From: Azoarcus sp.
GTDB lineage: Bacteria; Pseudomonadota; Gammaproteobacteria; Burkholderiales; Rhodocyclaceae
DNA: 64,000 nucleotides
Direction: 5' to 3'
NCBI GenBank assembly: GCA_030604735.1
Contig: JAUVVG010000004.1
Coordinates: 62,001 to 126,000 of the forward strand
Within the stretch, counting starts at the first letter, position 1. Every line of letters begins with the position of its first letter. The notes below the pieces were generated by a model. That model did not search any database. It was not told where the DNA came from and saw only the letters and a list, made by a program, of their open reading frames with translations. Both the position numbers and the translations under genes were made by a program. Positions 18,859 to 27,758 of the stretch are shown here, piece after piece.

Positions 18859-19500
18859 TCATCCATTGGGGAGCTCGTCCCGGGTGTGGTGCAAGTGGGA
18901 CCGGTCGGCCCAGGCGATGAGGTCCCATCGCGCTTCGCCTATCGCTATCCAGTTCAGCGCCGCATTCGGGATCTCGAAGTCGCGCGGAGTATGAAGCGGC
19001 TTGCCGGTGCATTGTCGGTGCACGATGTCGAGCACGCCGCCGTGGGTGACGACCAGGATCTGCTCCCCGCGGTGGGCCTGGGCGATGGCTTGCAGCGTGT
19101 TGATGACCCGTGACTGGAAACCGGCGAGGCTTTCGCCCCCTCCAGGAAACGTGAAGTCGGGATCGCGTTGCTCGAACAACGCATAGGCTTCTGGGTGCTG
19201 TTGCCGGGCTTGTTCGTAGGTCAGCCCCTGAAACACGCCGTAATGCCGTTCCCTGAGTCCGGGCAGCGGCTTGGGCGTGCTGCCAAGGCGCCGGGCTGCC
19301 GGTTCGGCGGTGGCGCGGGCGCGGCTCAGATCACTGCTGTAGATCGCGTCGAAACGGAGCGGTGCGAGTGCGTCGCAGGTCGATTCGGCCTGACGTTCGC
19401 CGTTTTCGTTGAGCGGGATGTCCAGATGGCCCTGTAGTCGCCTTTCGGCGTTCCACGCGGTTTCGCCATGACGGACCAGGCAGAGTCGGGTGAGGTGCAT
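18859..19500 (-). CDS. Histidine phosphatase family protein (GpmB/CobC-like)
   Basis: 213 residues from ATG 19500 (MHLTRLCLVRHGETAWN). The phosphohistidine is in VRHGETAWN and the second histidine in VVTHGGVLDIVHRQ. The proton donor region is RERHYGVFQGL. The sequence is of the small GpmB/alpha-ribazole-phosphatase group; the real substrate cannot be read from sequence. A cobalamin adenosyltransferase is encoded 15 kb away, which is weak support for a CobC role. The ORF extends upstream to 19626, but that part is not conserved. Confidence 0.84.
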   Translation of the reverse strand: MHLTRLCLVRHGETAWNAERRLQGHLDIPLNENGERQAESTCDALAPLRFDAIYSSDLSRARATAEPAARRLGSTPKPLPGLRERHYGVFQGLTYEQARQQHPEAYALFEQRDPDFTFPGGGESLAGFQSRVINTLQAIAQAHRGEQILVVTHGGVLDIVHRQCTGKPLHTPRDFEIPNAALNWIAIGEARWDLIAWADRSHLHHTRDELPNG

Positions 19501-19645
19501 GTCGAGAAGGCCTTGCGGCGCTGTTGTCGGTGAAGGACAGGCGGGGGGCGTCGGACTGCATGCCGTTGGTTTCTTGGTGTTTTCCCTGATGGAAGAATGT
19601 GGCTTATTCGCGCAACCTCTGCACATTCCGCTCGGGGAACTGGGC

Positions 19646-19651
19646 TAGAAT
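19646..19651 (+). promoter_or_regulatory. Candidate -10 element (TAGAAT) for dctQM
   Basis: GCTAGAATC, about 95 bases before the dctQ start. The same core recurs ahead of aroG, the nudix gene and yhdP. No good -35 match is visible. Confidence 0.35.
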
Positions 19652-19743
19652 CCGCCGCTTGGCTAAAAATTCGATACCGGTCGGAAACGCGGATGGCGGT
19701 GTCTCAAGACGACGCCGCCGAAAACTCGACCCTGGAGTACGCA

Positions 19744-20301
19744 ATGTTGAAGATTCTCGCGTTTCTGATGCGCGCGATCAACATGCTGAACAAGATCGTC
19801 GGCAACGTGTTTTCCACGTTCGCGCTGGCGATCGTTCTGGTGTGTTTCGCCGTCGTCGTCGAACGTTACCTGTTCTCGACTACCCGTCTGTGGATGCAGG
19901 ACCTCTATGTCTGGCTCAACGGTGCGATGTTCACCGCGGTCGCCGGCTATGCCTTGTTCCGCAATCAGCATGTGCGGGTCGATATCTTCTACCGTCCCGC
20001 CTCCAACCGGCGTAAGGCGATCGCCGACCTGATCGGCGTGTGCGCCTTTTTGCTGCCCTTCACCTACATCGTGACCACCTACAGCATGACTTATGTGCAG
20101 CGATCCTGGCGCTTCATGGAGGGCTCGGCCAATATCGGCGGCATGCCCGGGTTATACATCCTCAAGTCCTTCCTGCTGGTGTTCACCGCATTGGTGGCGC
20201 TGCAGGGCCTGGCGATGCTGATCCGCTCGGTGCTGATTCTCGCCAATCGCGAGGATTTGGTGCCGGCCGATTACCGCTACCAATACAACGACAAGGAGTG
20301 A
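19744..20301 (+). CDS. dctQ: TRAP transporter small permease subunit (DctQ family)
   Basis: 185 residues from ATG 19744, chosen because GGAG lies six bases upstream; ATG 19693 is in frame and possible. Four transmembrane helices fit the DctQ pattern: about 18-38, 50-68, 90-110 and 135-158. Conserved RNQHVRVDIFY follows helix two. It scaffolds the large permease. dctM starts six bases after its stop. The solute-binding partner is encoded convergently at 21890. Confidence 0.92.
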   Translation: MLKILAFLMRAINMLNKIVGNVFSTFALAIVLVCFAVVVERYLFSTTRLWMQDLYVWLNGAMFTAVAGYALFRNQHVRVDIFYRPASNRRKAIADLIGVCAFLLPFTYIVTTYSMTYVQRSWRFMEGSANIGGMPGLYILKSFLLVFTALVALQGLAMLIRSVLILANREDLVPADYRYQYNDKE

Positions 20302-20307
20302 GCCGGG

Positions 20308-21699
20308 ATGGATCCTGTTCTGCTGGGTGAGATCCTCGCCGGCCTGATGTTCTTTGGTGTGATCGGGATGCTGATGCTCGGCTTCCCGGTCGCGTTCACA
20401 CTGGCCGGCACCTCGCTGTTGTTCGCCCTGGTCGGCTACCACCTCGATGTGTTCAACCCCTCGAACTTCGGCGCGTTGGCTGGCCGCTATGTCGGCTACA
20501 TGACCAACGAGGTGCTGGTCGCGGTGCCGCTGTTCATCTTCATGGGGGTGATGCTGGAGCGCTCCAAGATCGCAGAGCAGTTGTTGATGACCATGGGCAA
20601 GTTGTTCGGCAACATGCGCGGCGGGCTCGGTTTCTCGGTCATCATCGTCGGGGCCTTGCTGGCCGCATCCACCGGCGTGGTCGGGGCGACCGTGGTGACC
20701 ATGGGCCTGATTTCGTTGCCGGCGATGATGCGCGCGGGTTACGACCCCAAACTCGCGACCGGCGTGATCTGCGCCTCTGGGACCTTGGGCCAGATCATCC
20801 CGCCTTCGACGGTGCTGATTTTCATGGGCGACATGCTGGGTGGGATCAATGCCCAGGTGCAGATGGCGCAGGGCAACTTCGCGCCCACGCCGGTATCAGT
20901 GGGCGACCTTTTCGCCGGGGCCTTTCTGCCGGGGCTGCTGCTGGTCGTGCTCTACTTGTTATGGGTCGCCTACAAGGCGATCTTCCATCCGGAATCCTGC
21001 CCGGCCACGCCTGTGCCCGAATCCGAAAGGCAAGGTCTGCTCAAGGAAGTATTCGTTGCGCTGGTGCCGCCGCTCGCCCTGATCGTCGCGGTGCTCGGCT
21101 CCATCCTCGGCGGCCTGGCCACGCCGACCGAAGCCGCTTCCGTGGGTGCGGTGGGCGCCGTCATTCTGGCGGCACTGCGCTGGCGGCTGAGCTTCACGGT
21201 GTTGCGCGAGGCGATGCTCCAGACCGCGACGATCACATCGATGATCTTCATCATCCTGTTCGGGGCCTCGGTATTCGCGCTGGTCTTCCGGCAACTGGGG
21301 GGCGACAACCTGGTGCACGAGTTCCTGAGCAGCATGCCGGGCGGGCCGATCGGTGCGATGATCGTCGTGATGCTGATCATGTTCGTGCTCGGATTCATCC
21401 TCGACACCTTCGAGATCATCTTCATCGTGCTGCCGATCACGGCGCCAGTCCTGCTGCTGCTGGGTCTCGACCCGATCTGGGTCGGTGTGATGATCGGGGT
21501 GAACCTGCAGACCAGCTTCCTGACGCCACCGTTCGGTTTCTCGCTGTTCTACCTGAGGGGGGTCGCACCGAACAGTGTGTCCACGATGATGATCTACCGT
21601 GGTGCGGTCCCGTTCGTCGCATTGCAGATCGTCGCGATCGCGCTGCTGTTCATCTTCCCGGGAATCGTGACCTGGCTGCCGACCCTGCTGTATCGCTGA
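20308..21699 (+). CDS. dctM: TRAP transporter large permease subunit (DctM family)
   Basis: 463 residues, mostly membrane helices (about 12). The GVVGATVVTMGLISLPAMMRAGYDPKLATGVICASGTLGQIIPPS segment is the DctM signature. TRAP permeases move organic acids into the cell, usually driven by Na+. The C-terminal part, LTPPFGFSLFYLRGVAP, is equally conserved. Directly follows dctQ and ends before a strong terminator at 21821-21848. Confidence 0.95.
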   Translation: MDPVLLGEILAGLMFFGVIGMLMLGFPVAFTLAGTSLLFALVGYHLDVFNPSNFGALAGRYVGYMTNEVLVAVPLFIFMGVMLERSKIAEQLLMTMGKLFGNMRGGLGFSVIIVGALLAASTGVVGATVVTMGLISLPAMMRAGYDPKLATGVICASGTLGQIIPPSTVLIFMGDMLGGINAQVQMAQGNFAPTPVSVGDLFAGAFLPGLLLVVLYLLWVAYKAIFHPESCPATPVPESERQGLLKEVFVALVPPLALIVAVLGSILGGLATPTEAASVGAVGAVILAALRWRLSFTVLREAMLQTATITSMIFIILFGASVFALVFRQLGGDNLVHEFLSSMPGGPIGAMIVVMLIMFVLGFILDTFEIIFIVLPITAPVLLLLGLDPIWVGVMIGVNLQTSFLTPPFGFSLFYLRGVAPNSVSTMMIYRGAVPFVALQIVAIALLFIFPGIVTWLPTLLYR

Positions 21700-21820
21700 T
21701 GCGCTTGTCGGGGGCCAGGCCTGTGCTCCCTCGATCTCGTCCTGACGATTCACGGCATGGGTTGTATCCCTGGCTGTTGGATGTGCCAGCGCCCGCTTCG
21801 ATGAGAGTGCAGCGACAAAA

Positions 21821-21848
21821 AAAACCGGAGCGAAAGCTCCGGTTTTTT
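21821..21848. terminator. Bidirectional rho-independent terminator between dctM and dctP
   Basis: A run, then stem ACCGGAGC-GAAA-GCTCCGGT, then six T. The GAAA tetraloop is on the plus (dctM) strand. It can stop both convergent units. Confidence 0.92.
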
Positions 21849-21854
21849 GTCTCC

Positions 21855-21876
21855 AAGCCAGCCTGTCGGCTGGCTT
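21855..21876. repeat. Second hairpin in tandem at the dctP 3' end
   Basis: AAGCCAGCC-TGTC-GGCTGGCTT is a perfect nine-base stem with a four-base loop, 14 bases downstream of the dctP stop on the minus strand. It precedes the T-tailed terminator and may protect the dctP transcript. Confidence 0.6.
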
Positions 21877-21889
21877 CTTGTCGCGGAAA

Positions 21890-22990
21890 TCAGTCGAGCT
21901 TGAAGTACTTCTGGCGCGCTTCCAGGAAGCCGAGGTCGGTCCCTTCGGTTCGGTTGCGCAATGTCTTCAGGGCTTCGACGAAGCTTTCGGCGGTCTTCTT
22001 GGTCAGTGCGTCGCCGCCCTGGCGAATTTCTGCAAGGACTTCCATCGCGCCTTTCGCGCCAGCTTCGAGAATGCTCTCGGGGAAGTGCGAGTGCGCGATC
22101 ACGCCGTGGTTGTTGATCAGCGTGGCGAGCGCACGCGGGTCGTTGGCGTAGAAGTCGGAGGCGACCTGGTCGTACTCCGCCTGGCAGACATCGCGGACGA
22201 TGGCCTGAATGTTGGCCGGCAAGGCCTGGAACTTGGCCTTGTCGACCACCAGTTCGGTGGCCAGCCCGGGTTCGACGAAGCTCGAAGTGTAGTAATGCTT
22301 GAGTACCTGATGGAAACCCAGTGCGAGGTCGTTGTAGGGACCGACGAACTCGGCGGCATCCAGGGCACCGGATTGCAGCGCTTGGAAGATTTCGCCGGCA
22401 GCGAGGTTGGTGACCGAGGCGCCCATTTTGCCCCAGACCTGACCGCCGAGGCCGGGGGTGCGGAAGCGCAGACCCTGGATGTCTTCGACGCCCTTGAGTT
22501 CGTTCTGGAACCAGCCGCCGGTCTGGGTGCCGGTGTCGCCCGACAGGAAGCCCTGCAGGCCGAACTGGTCGTAGATCTCGTCCCAGACTTCCTGGCCGCC
22601 CATGAAGCGGACCCAGGCGGCCAGCTCGCGGCTGGTCATACCGAAGGGCACGCCGGTGAAGAAGGACAGGCCGACGCTCTTGTTCTGCCAGTAGTAGGCC
22701 GCGCCGTGGCTCATCTCGGCGCTGCCGTCGATGACCGCGTCGAGCGATTGGAGGGCCGGGACCATTTCACCGGCCGAAAAAACCTGCACGGTGAGCTCGC
22801 CGCCGGTTGCAGCGGTGATCCGGTCTGCCAGCCGTTGTGCGCCGACACCCAGGCCGGGGAAGTTCTTCGGCCAGGTGGTGACCATGCGCCAGGTGGTGCG
22901 TCGCTGTGCGATCGCCGGTGCGGCGACGGTCGCGGCGGCGGCACCGGCGCCTGCCAGTCCTGCCTTCTTGATGAAAGCTCTACGATCCAT
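21890..22990 (-). CDS. dctP: TRAP transporter solute-binding protein, TakP-like (DctP family)
   Basis: 366 residues. The N-terminus MDRRAFIKKAGLAGAGAAAA looks like a Tat-type signal, with RRAFIKK. The mature start TTWRMVTTWPKNFPGLGVGAQRL is typical of TakP, whose known ligands are 2-oxoacids bound with a cation. RFRTPGLGGQVWGKMGA carries the ligand arginine. It delivers substrate to DctQM, encoded on the other strand. AAGGAG lies nine bases before the ATG. A TATAAT and a CRP-like site lie upstream. Ligand is inferred from family. Confidence 0.92.
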   Translation of the reverse strand: MDRRAFIKKAGLAGAGAAAATVAAPAIAQRRTTWRMVTTWPKNFPGLGVGAQRLADRITAATGGELTVQVFSAGEMVPALQSLDAVIDGSAEMSHGAAYYWQNKSVGLSFFTGVPFGMTSRELAAWVRFMGGQEVWDEIYDQFGLQGFLSGDTGTQTGGWFQNELKGVEDIQGLRFRTPGLGGQVWGKMGASVTNLAAGEIFQALQSGALDAAEFVGPYNDLALGFHQVLKHYYTSSFVEPGLATELVVDKAKFQALPANIQAIVRDVCQAEYDQVASDFYANDPRALATLINNHGVIAHSHFPESILEAGAKGAMEVLAEIRQGGDALTKKTAESFVEALKTLRNRTEGTDLGFLEARQKYFKLD

Positions 22991-23031
22991 TCCTTGGGTC
23001 TCCTTCGAGTGTGTGCCGAGATAGCACGAAA

Positions 23032-23037
23032 ATTATA
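23032..23037 (-). promoter_or_regulatory. -10 element of the dctP promoter
   Basis: TATAAT on the minus strand, 42 bases upstream of the dctP ATG; expected start of transcription near 23025. The -35 region (CTTTCC) is poor, which suits an activator-dependent promoter. Confidence 0.55.
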
Positions 23038-23110
23038 GGGGCCGGGGCGAAGCCGGAAAGCTTGGAAAACCCTTATGTCAGTATTCGGTGATGGGTGCGT
23101 TCGAGTTTTG

Positions 23111-23126
23111 TGTGACATTGGTCACG
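23111..23126. promoter_or_regulatory. CRP/Vfr-like binding site upstream of dctP
   Basis: TGTGACATTGGTCACG matches TGTGA-N6-TCACA at nine of ten positions. Its centre is about 93 bases upstream of the predicted dctP start of transcription. A direct repeat, GGTCACGCA, occurs at 23120-23128 and 23136-23144. It may mark a site for a CRP/FNR-family activator; Dorsal neighbours pmbA (stop at 23281) seem unrelated. Confidence 0.5.
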
Positions 23127-23152
23127 CAAGCTCATGGTCACGCAGTTTCACT

Positions 23153-23181
23153 GGCGGCGTCCGCTTGTACAGGACGCCGCC
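23153..23181. repeat. GC-rich 10-bp hairpin downstream of pmbA
   Basis: GGCGGCGTCC and GGACGCCGCC flank a nine-base loop. It lies 100 bases past the pmbA stop and upstream of dctP, both on the minus strand. No T tract. It may separate pmbA from dctP transcription by a non-canonical mechanism. Confidence 0.5.
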
Positions 23182-23280
23182 GCCTGCGAGCCGCTCGTTG
23201 GCGGAGGATGGCTGAGTGATCCCATGCGCCGAGTGTTGCGCGCCCGGCCGTCGGGTGGCCGTCGCGATTCTGATAGCCGC

Positions 23281-24621
23281 TCAGCTTCCGGCCACGGTCA
23301 TGCGTTCGATCAGGATCGAGCCGCAATGCTTCGCGCCACGGGGCAGGGCATCGTTGCCGATGGCGACGATCTGACGGAACATCTCTCGCAGATTGCCGGC
23401 GATGGTGATCTCCTCGACCGGAAACTGGATACGGCCGTTCTCGACCCAGAAACCAGCCGCGCCGCGCGAGTAGTCGCCAGTGACGTAGTTGACCCCGTGG
23501 CCGAGCAGCTCGGTGACCAGAAGGCCTCGATCCATGGTCCGGATCAGCCCCTCGAGGTCTAGTTCGCCCGGCTTGACGATCAGGTTGTGCGAGCCGCCGG
23601 CGTTGCCGGTGGTCTGCATCCCGAGCTTGCGTGCCGAATAGCTGGACAGGAAATACCCGTTGAGCACGCCGTCCAAGACGACGTCACGCGGGTGGGTGGC
23701 GACGCCTTCGCTGTCGAACGGGCTGGAGCCGAAGGCCTTGGGCTCGTGCGGCCGCTCGAGGATGGTGACCAGCGGCGAGAAGACCGGCTGCCCGAGGCTG
23801 TCGAGCAGGAAGGAGGACTTGCGATAGAGCGCGCCGCCGCTGACCGCATGGACGAAGTTGCCGATCAGGCTGACCGCGAGCGGGGCTTCGAACAGCACCG
23901 GGACCTCGCAGGTGTCGATCTGGCGCGCACCGAGTCGGGCGAGCGCACGCTCACCAGCAAGCCGTCCAATGGCTTCGGCGGTGATCAGGTCGCCGGCGTC
24001 GCGGCGCGAATCGTACCAGTATTCCCGCTGCATTTCGTCGCCCTCGCCGGCGATGACCGAGCAGGACAGGCCGTGCCGGGAGCTTGCATAACCGCCGATG
24101 AAACCGGCGCTGTTGGCCGAGATGAAATGGGACTGCTGGGTCGATACACTGGCGCCTTCCGAATTGCTGATCCTGGGGCTGACCGAGTAAGCAGCCTGTT
24201 CACACTGACGCGCCATCGTGATGGCTTCCTCGACACTCAGAGACCAGGGGTGATGGAGGTCGAGGTCCGGGAACGTTCTGGCGAGCAAGGCTTCGTCGGG
24301 CAGGCCGGCGCAGGGATCGGATGCGGTGAAGCGGGCGATCGACAGGGCCGCCGCGACCGTGCTGCGCAGCGCGGCCGGGGAAAAGTCCGAGGTGCTGGCG
24401 TGGCCGCGCTGCTGGCCGAGGTAAATGGTGACGCCGACACCCTTGTCGCGGTTGTACTCGATCGTATCGACTTCGCCCTTGCGCACCGATGCGGTCTGCC
24501 CGAATCCCTCGGAAACATCGGTTTCACAGGCTGTGGCGCCAAGATCACGGGCGTGACGCAAGACGTCGTTGGCAATTTCGCGAAGCTGATCGGACGAGAA
24601 TGAGAAGCCTGGATCGGACAT
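23281..24621 (-). CDS. pmbA: PmbA/TldE, TldD-PmbA family metalloprotease subunit
   Basis: 446 residues. The N-terminal domain carries VRKGEVDTIEYNRDKGVGVTIYLGQQRG and the C-terminal beta domain TGNAGGSHNLIV, GVNYVTGDYSRGAAGFWVENG. PmbA (TldE) partners TldD, which holds the zinc; the pair matures peptides and degrades CcdA-type proteins. TldD is not in the window, though the yhdP-nitrilase pair at the right edge is often followed by tldD. Divergent from darP. Confidence 0.94.
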   Translation of the reverse strand: MSDPGFSFSSDQLREIANDVLRHARDLGATACETDVSEGFGQTASVRKGEVDTIEYNRDKGVGVTIYLGQQRGHASTSDFSPAALRSTVAAALSIARFTASDPCAGLPDEALLARTFPDLDLHHPWSLSVEEAITMARQCEQAAYSVSPRISNSEGASVSTQQSHFISANSAGFIGGYASSRHGLSCSVIAGEGDEMQREYWYDSRRDAGDLITAEAIGRLAGERALARLGARQIDTCEVPVLFEAPLAVSLIGNFVHAVSGGALYRKSSFLLDSLGQPVFSPLVTILERPHEPKAFGSSPFDSEGVATHPRDVVLDGVLNGYFLSSYSARKLGMQTTGNAGGSHNLIVKPGELDLEGLIRTMDRGLLVTELLGHGVNYVTGDYSRGAAGFWVENGRIQFPVEEITIAGNLREMFRQIVAIGNDALPRGAKHCGSILIERMTVAGS

Positions 24622-24646
24622 GGACGAGTGGGTCTGGACGAAAGGC

Positions 24647-24652
24647 TATAAT
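24647..24652 (+). promoter_or_regulatory. -10 element (TATAAT) of darP-mog
   Basis: Perfect TATAAT, 30 bases before the darP ATG, inside the 60-base gap to pmbA. No convincing -35 is visible at 16-18 bases. Confidence 0.45.
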
Positions 24653-24681
24653 CTTAACCCGAACCTTGGACACCCATCCCG

Positions 24682-25269
24682 ATGATCGAACATCCAGACG
24701 AATCCGGTCACGATACAGACCAGGACGACGACCAGGCTTGGCGTGGTCCCAGCAAGAGCAGCAAGAAGCGCGAGATGCACCAGTTGCAGGACCTCGGGGC
24801 GGCCCTGGTCGAGTTGTCCAGCGATCAGCTCGCCAAGGTGCCGATCCCCGACGATCTGCTCGTGGCGATCAAGGACGCCAAGCGTTTCACCAAGCACGAG
24901 GCGCGCCGTCGCCAGATGCAGTATATCGGGCGGCTGATGCGCCATATCGACCCGGCCCCGATCCAGGCCCAGCTCGATGTCTTCAAGGGCTTGTCGCGTG
25001 CCGAGATCGCCCGTCAGCACCGGCTCGAAAAACTGCGAACGGATTTTCTCGAGGACGAAAAGCTGATTGGCCGCATCGTCGAGACCTGGCCGGATGCCGA
25101 TGTGCAGCATCTGCGTGCCCTGCGTCGCAATGCGCTCAAGGAGCGCGAGTTGAGCAAACCGCCGCGCGCGTTCAGGGAATTGTTCAAGGTTCTGCGTGAT
25201 CTCGATCGGGCAGCGCATGACAGCGAGGCGGAGGCGTCCGCCATCATCGACCAAGAGGAAAATGAATGA
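24682..25269 (+). CDS. darP: DarP (YjgA, DUF615), ribosome biogenesis factor
   Basis: 195 residues. Highly charged and helical, with SKKREMHQLQDLGAALVEL and the strongly conserved RRRQMQYIGRLMR. In E. coli the protein joins 50S precursors and helps 23S rRNA maturation. It is commonly next to pmbA in Proteobacteria, as here. Its stop overlaps the mog start (ATGA), so the two are coupled. The acidic N-terminus (HPDESGHDTDQDDDQ) is a local feature. Confidence 0.93.
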   Translation: MIEHPDESGHDTDQDDDQAWRGPSKSSKKREMHQLQDLGAALVELSSDQLAKVPIPDDLLVAIKDAKRFTKHEARRRQMQYIGRLMRHIDPAPIQAQLDVFKGLSRAEIARQHRLEKLRTDFLEDEKLIGRIVETWPDADVQHLRALRRNALKERELSKPPRAFRELFKVLRDLDRAAHDSEAEASAIIDQEENE

Positions 25270-25856
25270 CTGAAATGATCACGATCGGCCTGGTGTCCAT
25301 TAGCGACCGCGCGTCGGACGGCACATACGAGGATCAGGGCATCCCGGCCTTGCGCGACTGGCTGGGCAAGGCGCTGACCTCCCCCTGGCAGGCCGAGACC
25401 CGTCTGATTCCGGACGACAGACCGACGATCGAGCAAACCCTGTCAGAACTCGCCGACCGGACCGGATGCTCGCTGATTCTGACCACGGGCGGCACCGGCC
25501 CTGCGCCACGGGACGTGACCCCGGAAGCCACGCTCGCGATCGGAGAGAAAGAAATGCCCGGTTTCGGCGAGGAGATGCGCCGGATCAGCCTCAATTTCGT
25601 GCCGACCGCGATCCTGTCGCGCCAGGTCGCAGTCGTCAGGGGGCAGTGCCTGATCGTCAATCTGCCGGGTCAGCCGAAATCGATACGGGAAACGCTGGAA
25701 GGCGTCAGGGATGCCGCCGGTGAAGTGCGCCATGTCGGCATTTTCGCGGCGATTCCTTACTGCATCGACTTGATCGGTGGCCCCTATGTCGAGACCGACG
25801 AGTCGGTGATCAAGGTCTTCCGGCCCAAGCATGCGCTCAGGCCCCGGCAGGGCTGA
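25266..25856 (+). CDS. mog: Mog/MogA, molybdopterin adenylyltransferase
   Basis: 196 residues. Motifs TIGLVSISDRASDGTYEDQGIP and TTGGTGPAPRDVTPEAT belong to the MogA/MoaB family, and the long C-terminal part (PYCIDLIGGPYVETDE) is specific for Mog. It adenylates molybdopterin ahead of MoeA. It overlaps darP by four bases. The Moco enzyme MsrP is encoded less than 1 kb away on the other strand. Confidence 0.95.
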   Translation: MTEMITIGLVSISDRASDGTYEDQGIPALRDWLGKALTSPWQAETRLIPDDRPTIEQTLSELADRTGCSLILTTGGTGPAPRDVTPEATLAIGEKEMPGFGEEMRRISLNFVPTAILSRQVAVVRGQCLIVNLPGQPKSIRETLEGVRDAAGEVRHVGIFAAIPYCIDLIGGPYVETDESVIKVFRPKHALRPRQG

Positions 25857-25956
25857 TGCCTGGAACCGACTGTCCGGCGCTCGGACTCGCGTCCGGCGGG
25901 CGGTCTTGCCGGATCAGGTCGCGGTGCCACTCCTCGCAGCCCGGCTTGGTGCCGGT

Positions 25957-26631
25957 TCATTTCGGGACGATGCGGATGACCTTGCCCTTGAAGCCGGGTG
26001 AGGCGGGCGGGGTGGCGAGCTGTCGCCGTCTTTCCAGTTCTCGCCACCAGGCGCGCGCGGCGAGGAGGGCGGCGAGAATGGAGGCGTAGATGATCGGTTT
26101 CAGCAGATCGGCCTTGACCAGCCACCAGTAGTGCACGATGGCGAGAATCGCGATGCCATAGACCGAACGGTGCAGCGCCTGCCATTGCCGACCGCCCATG
26201 CGGCGGATCGCATATCCGTTCGAAGTCGCCGCCAACGGGATCAGCAGCACGAAAGCGGCGAAGCCGACCGTGATGAAGGGGCGCTCTAGAATGTCGAGCG
26301 CGATCGCGTTCCAGTCGAAATAGAGGTCGAGCCAGACGTAGGTGCTGAAATGAAGGCTGGCGTAGGCGAACGCGAACAGCCCGAGCATGCGGCGCAGGCG
26401 CAGCAACCAGTGAAGGCCGGTCATCCGGCGTAGTGGTGTCACGGCGAGCGTGATCAACAGCATACGCAGGGTCCATTCGCCGGTGCTGTGCGTGATCGCC
26501 TCGATCGGATTTGCACCCAGCGTGCCATCGAACCAGCCAAAGGCGAGCCGTGCCGCGGGAAGGCAGCACAGCAGGAAGACCGCGGCCTTGATCGCCTGGA
26601 TCTGGCTGGCGGACGGATTTCTGAATGGCAT
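25957..26631 (-). CDS. msrQ: MsrQ, heme-binding membrane subunit of the MsrPQ repair system
   Basis: 224 residues, six membrane helices. Candidate heme histidines are in FAYASLHFSTYV and ALHRSVYGIAILAIVHYWW. It takes electrons from the quinone pool or flavin reductase to MsrP. It starts 12 bases after the msrP stop. The soluble tail (RRRQLATPPASPGFKGKVIRIVPK) is short. The 100-base gap to mog shows no clear terminator. Confidence 0.93.
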   Translation of the reverse strand: MPFRNPSASQIQAIKAAVFLLCCLPAARLAFGWFDGTLGANPIEAITHSTGEWTLRMLLITLAVTPLRRMTGLHWLLRLRRMLGLFAFAYASLHFSTYVWLDLYFDWNAIALDILERPFITVGFAAFVLLIPLAATSNGYAIRRMGGRQWQALHRSVYGIAILAIVHYWWLVKADLLKPIIYASILAALLAARAWWRELERRRQLATPPASPGFKGKVIRIVPK

Positions 26632-26643
26632 CGACTATCCGGA

Positions 26644-27594
26644 TCAGTAGTGTTTCTTGAGGTCCATGCCTTGGTAGAGGCTGGCGACCTGGTCCGCATA
26701 GCCGTTGAACATCAGGGTTGGACGACGACGCAACTCGCCGATGCGACGTTCGGTCGCCTGACTCCAGCGTGGGTGACTGACTTCCGGATTGACGTTAGAG
26801 TAGAAGCCGTACTCCTGAGGAGCGGCCTTGTTCCAGGCGGTTGCCGGCTCGTTCTCCACCAGCCGGATCGTGACCAAGGACTTGATGCTCTTGAAGCCGT
26901 ATTTCCACGGCACGACCAGACGGACCGGCGCGCCATTCTGGTTGGGCAGCACTTCGCCGTAGAGCCCGAACGACAGCAGGGTCAGCGGATGCATGGCCTC
27001 GTCCATGCGCAGGCCCTCGGTATAAGGCCAGTCGATGACTGGGCGACGCAGCATGATCTCGGGGTCGTAATGGGTCACGAACTCGACATACTTGGCGCTG
27101 CCTAGCGGGTCGACTTCCTTGAGCAGGGCGGCAAGCGGAAAACCGACCCAGGGCACGACCATCGACCAGGCTTCGACACAGCGCAGCCGGTAGATGCGTT
27201 CTTCCAGCGGCGCGAGCTTGATCAGGTCGTCGATGTCGAAGGTGCGGGGTTTGCCGGCCAGCCCTTCGACCGACACCGTCCAGGGGCGTACCTGCATCTT
27301 GTGCGCGTTCGCGAGCGGATCGGTCTTGTCGGTGCCGAATTCGTAGAAATTGTTGTAGGAGGTGACCGACTTGAGGTCGGTCTGCTCCTCGTCGGTACTG
27401 AAAGGGCTGGCGAGGAGCGGACCGAGTGACTGTCCGGATGTCGCGGCGAATGCATTGGCGTTCAGCCCGCCCAGCCCGGTGAGGCCAGCGACCGTCAACA
27501 GGCCGGCGTCGCGGATGAAACGACGCCGATTGTCGAACAGCTCGCGCGGGGTGATTTCGGAGGGAGGGATGTCGCTCGGGCGCTTGATCAGCAT
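26644..27594 (-). CDS. msrP: MsrP, periplasmic molybdopterin methionine-sulfoxide reductase
   Basis: 316 residues. Tat signal [19 protein letters not shown], then the sulfite-oxidase-fold domain. The molybdenum cysteine is in [15 protein letters not shown]. It reduces protein-bound methionine sulfoxide in the periplasm, with electrons from MsrQ. Export folded with Moco explains the Tat signal, and mog nearby supplies the cofactor pathway. Divergent from aroG over a 164-base gap; the minus-strand promoter probably lies in the AT-rich part near 27630-27655, which includes the palindrome AAGTACTT (27642-27649). Confidence 0.95.
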   Translation of the reverse strand: MLIKRPSDIPPSEITPRELFDNRRRFIRDAGLLTVAGLTGLGGLNANAFAATSGQSLGPLLASPFSTDEEQTDLKSVTSYNNFYEFGTDKTDPLANAHKMQVRPWTVSVEGLAGKPRTFDIDDLIKLAPLEERIYRLRCVEAWSMVVPWVGFPLAALLKEVDPLGSAKYVEFVTHYDPEIMLRRPVIDWPYTEGLRMDEAMHPLTLLSFGLYGEVLPNQNGAPVRLVVPWKYGFKSIKSLVTIRLVENEPATAWNKAAPQEYGFYSNVNPEVSHPRWSQATERRIGELRRRPTLMFNGYADQVASLYQGMDLKKHY

Positions 27595-27716
27595 GGTGGC
27601 TTCCTGTCGGGGTCGATAGGGGTTTATCGATACTTGTTTTTAAGTACTTTATACCGCTCTCCGACCGCTCGATACCGGCTTGGGTTCAGTGCCGACAGCG
27701 AAATGCGCGAATGCGC

Positions 27717-27722
27717 TAGAAT
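27717..27722 (+). promoter_or_regulatory. Candidate -10 element (TAGAAT) of aroG
   Basis: GCTAGAATC, 37 bases before the aroG ATG. The -35 region is weak (CCGACA at 27692-27697, spacing 19). Confidence 0.4.
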
Positions 27723-27758
27723 CAAACGCTTACTTTCATGATTCAGCAGAGCTGTCCT

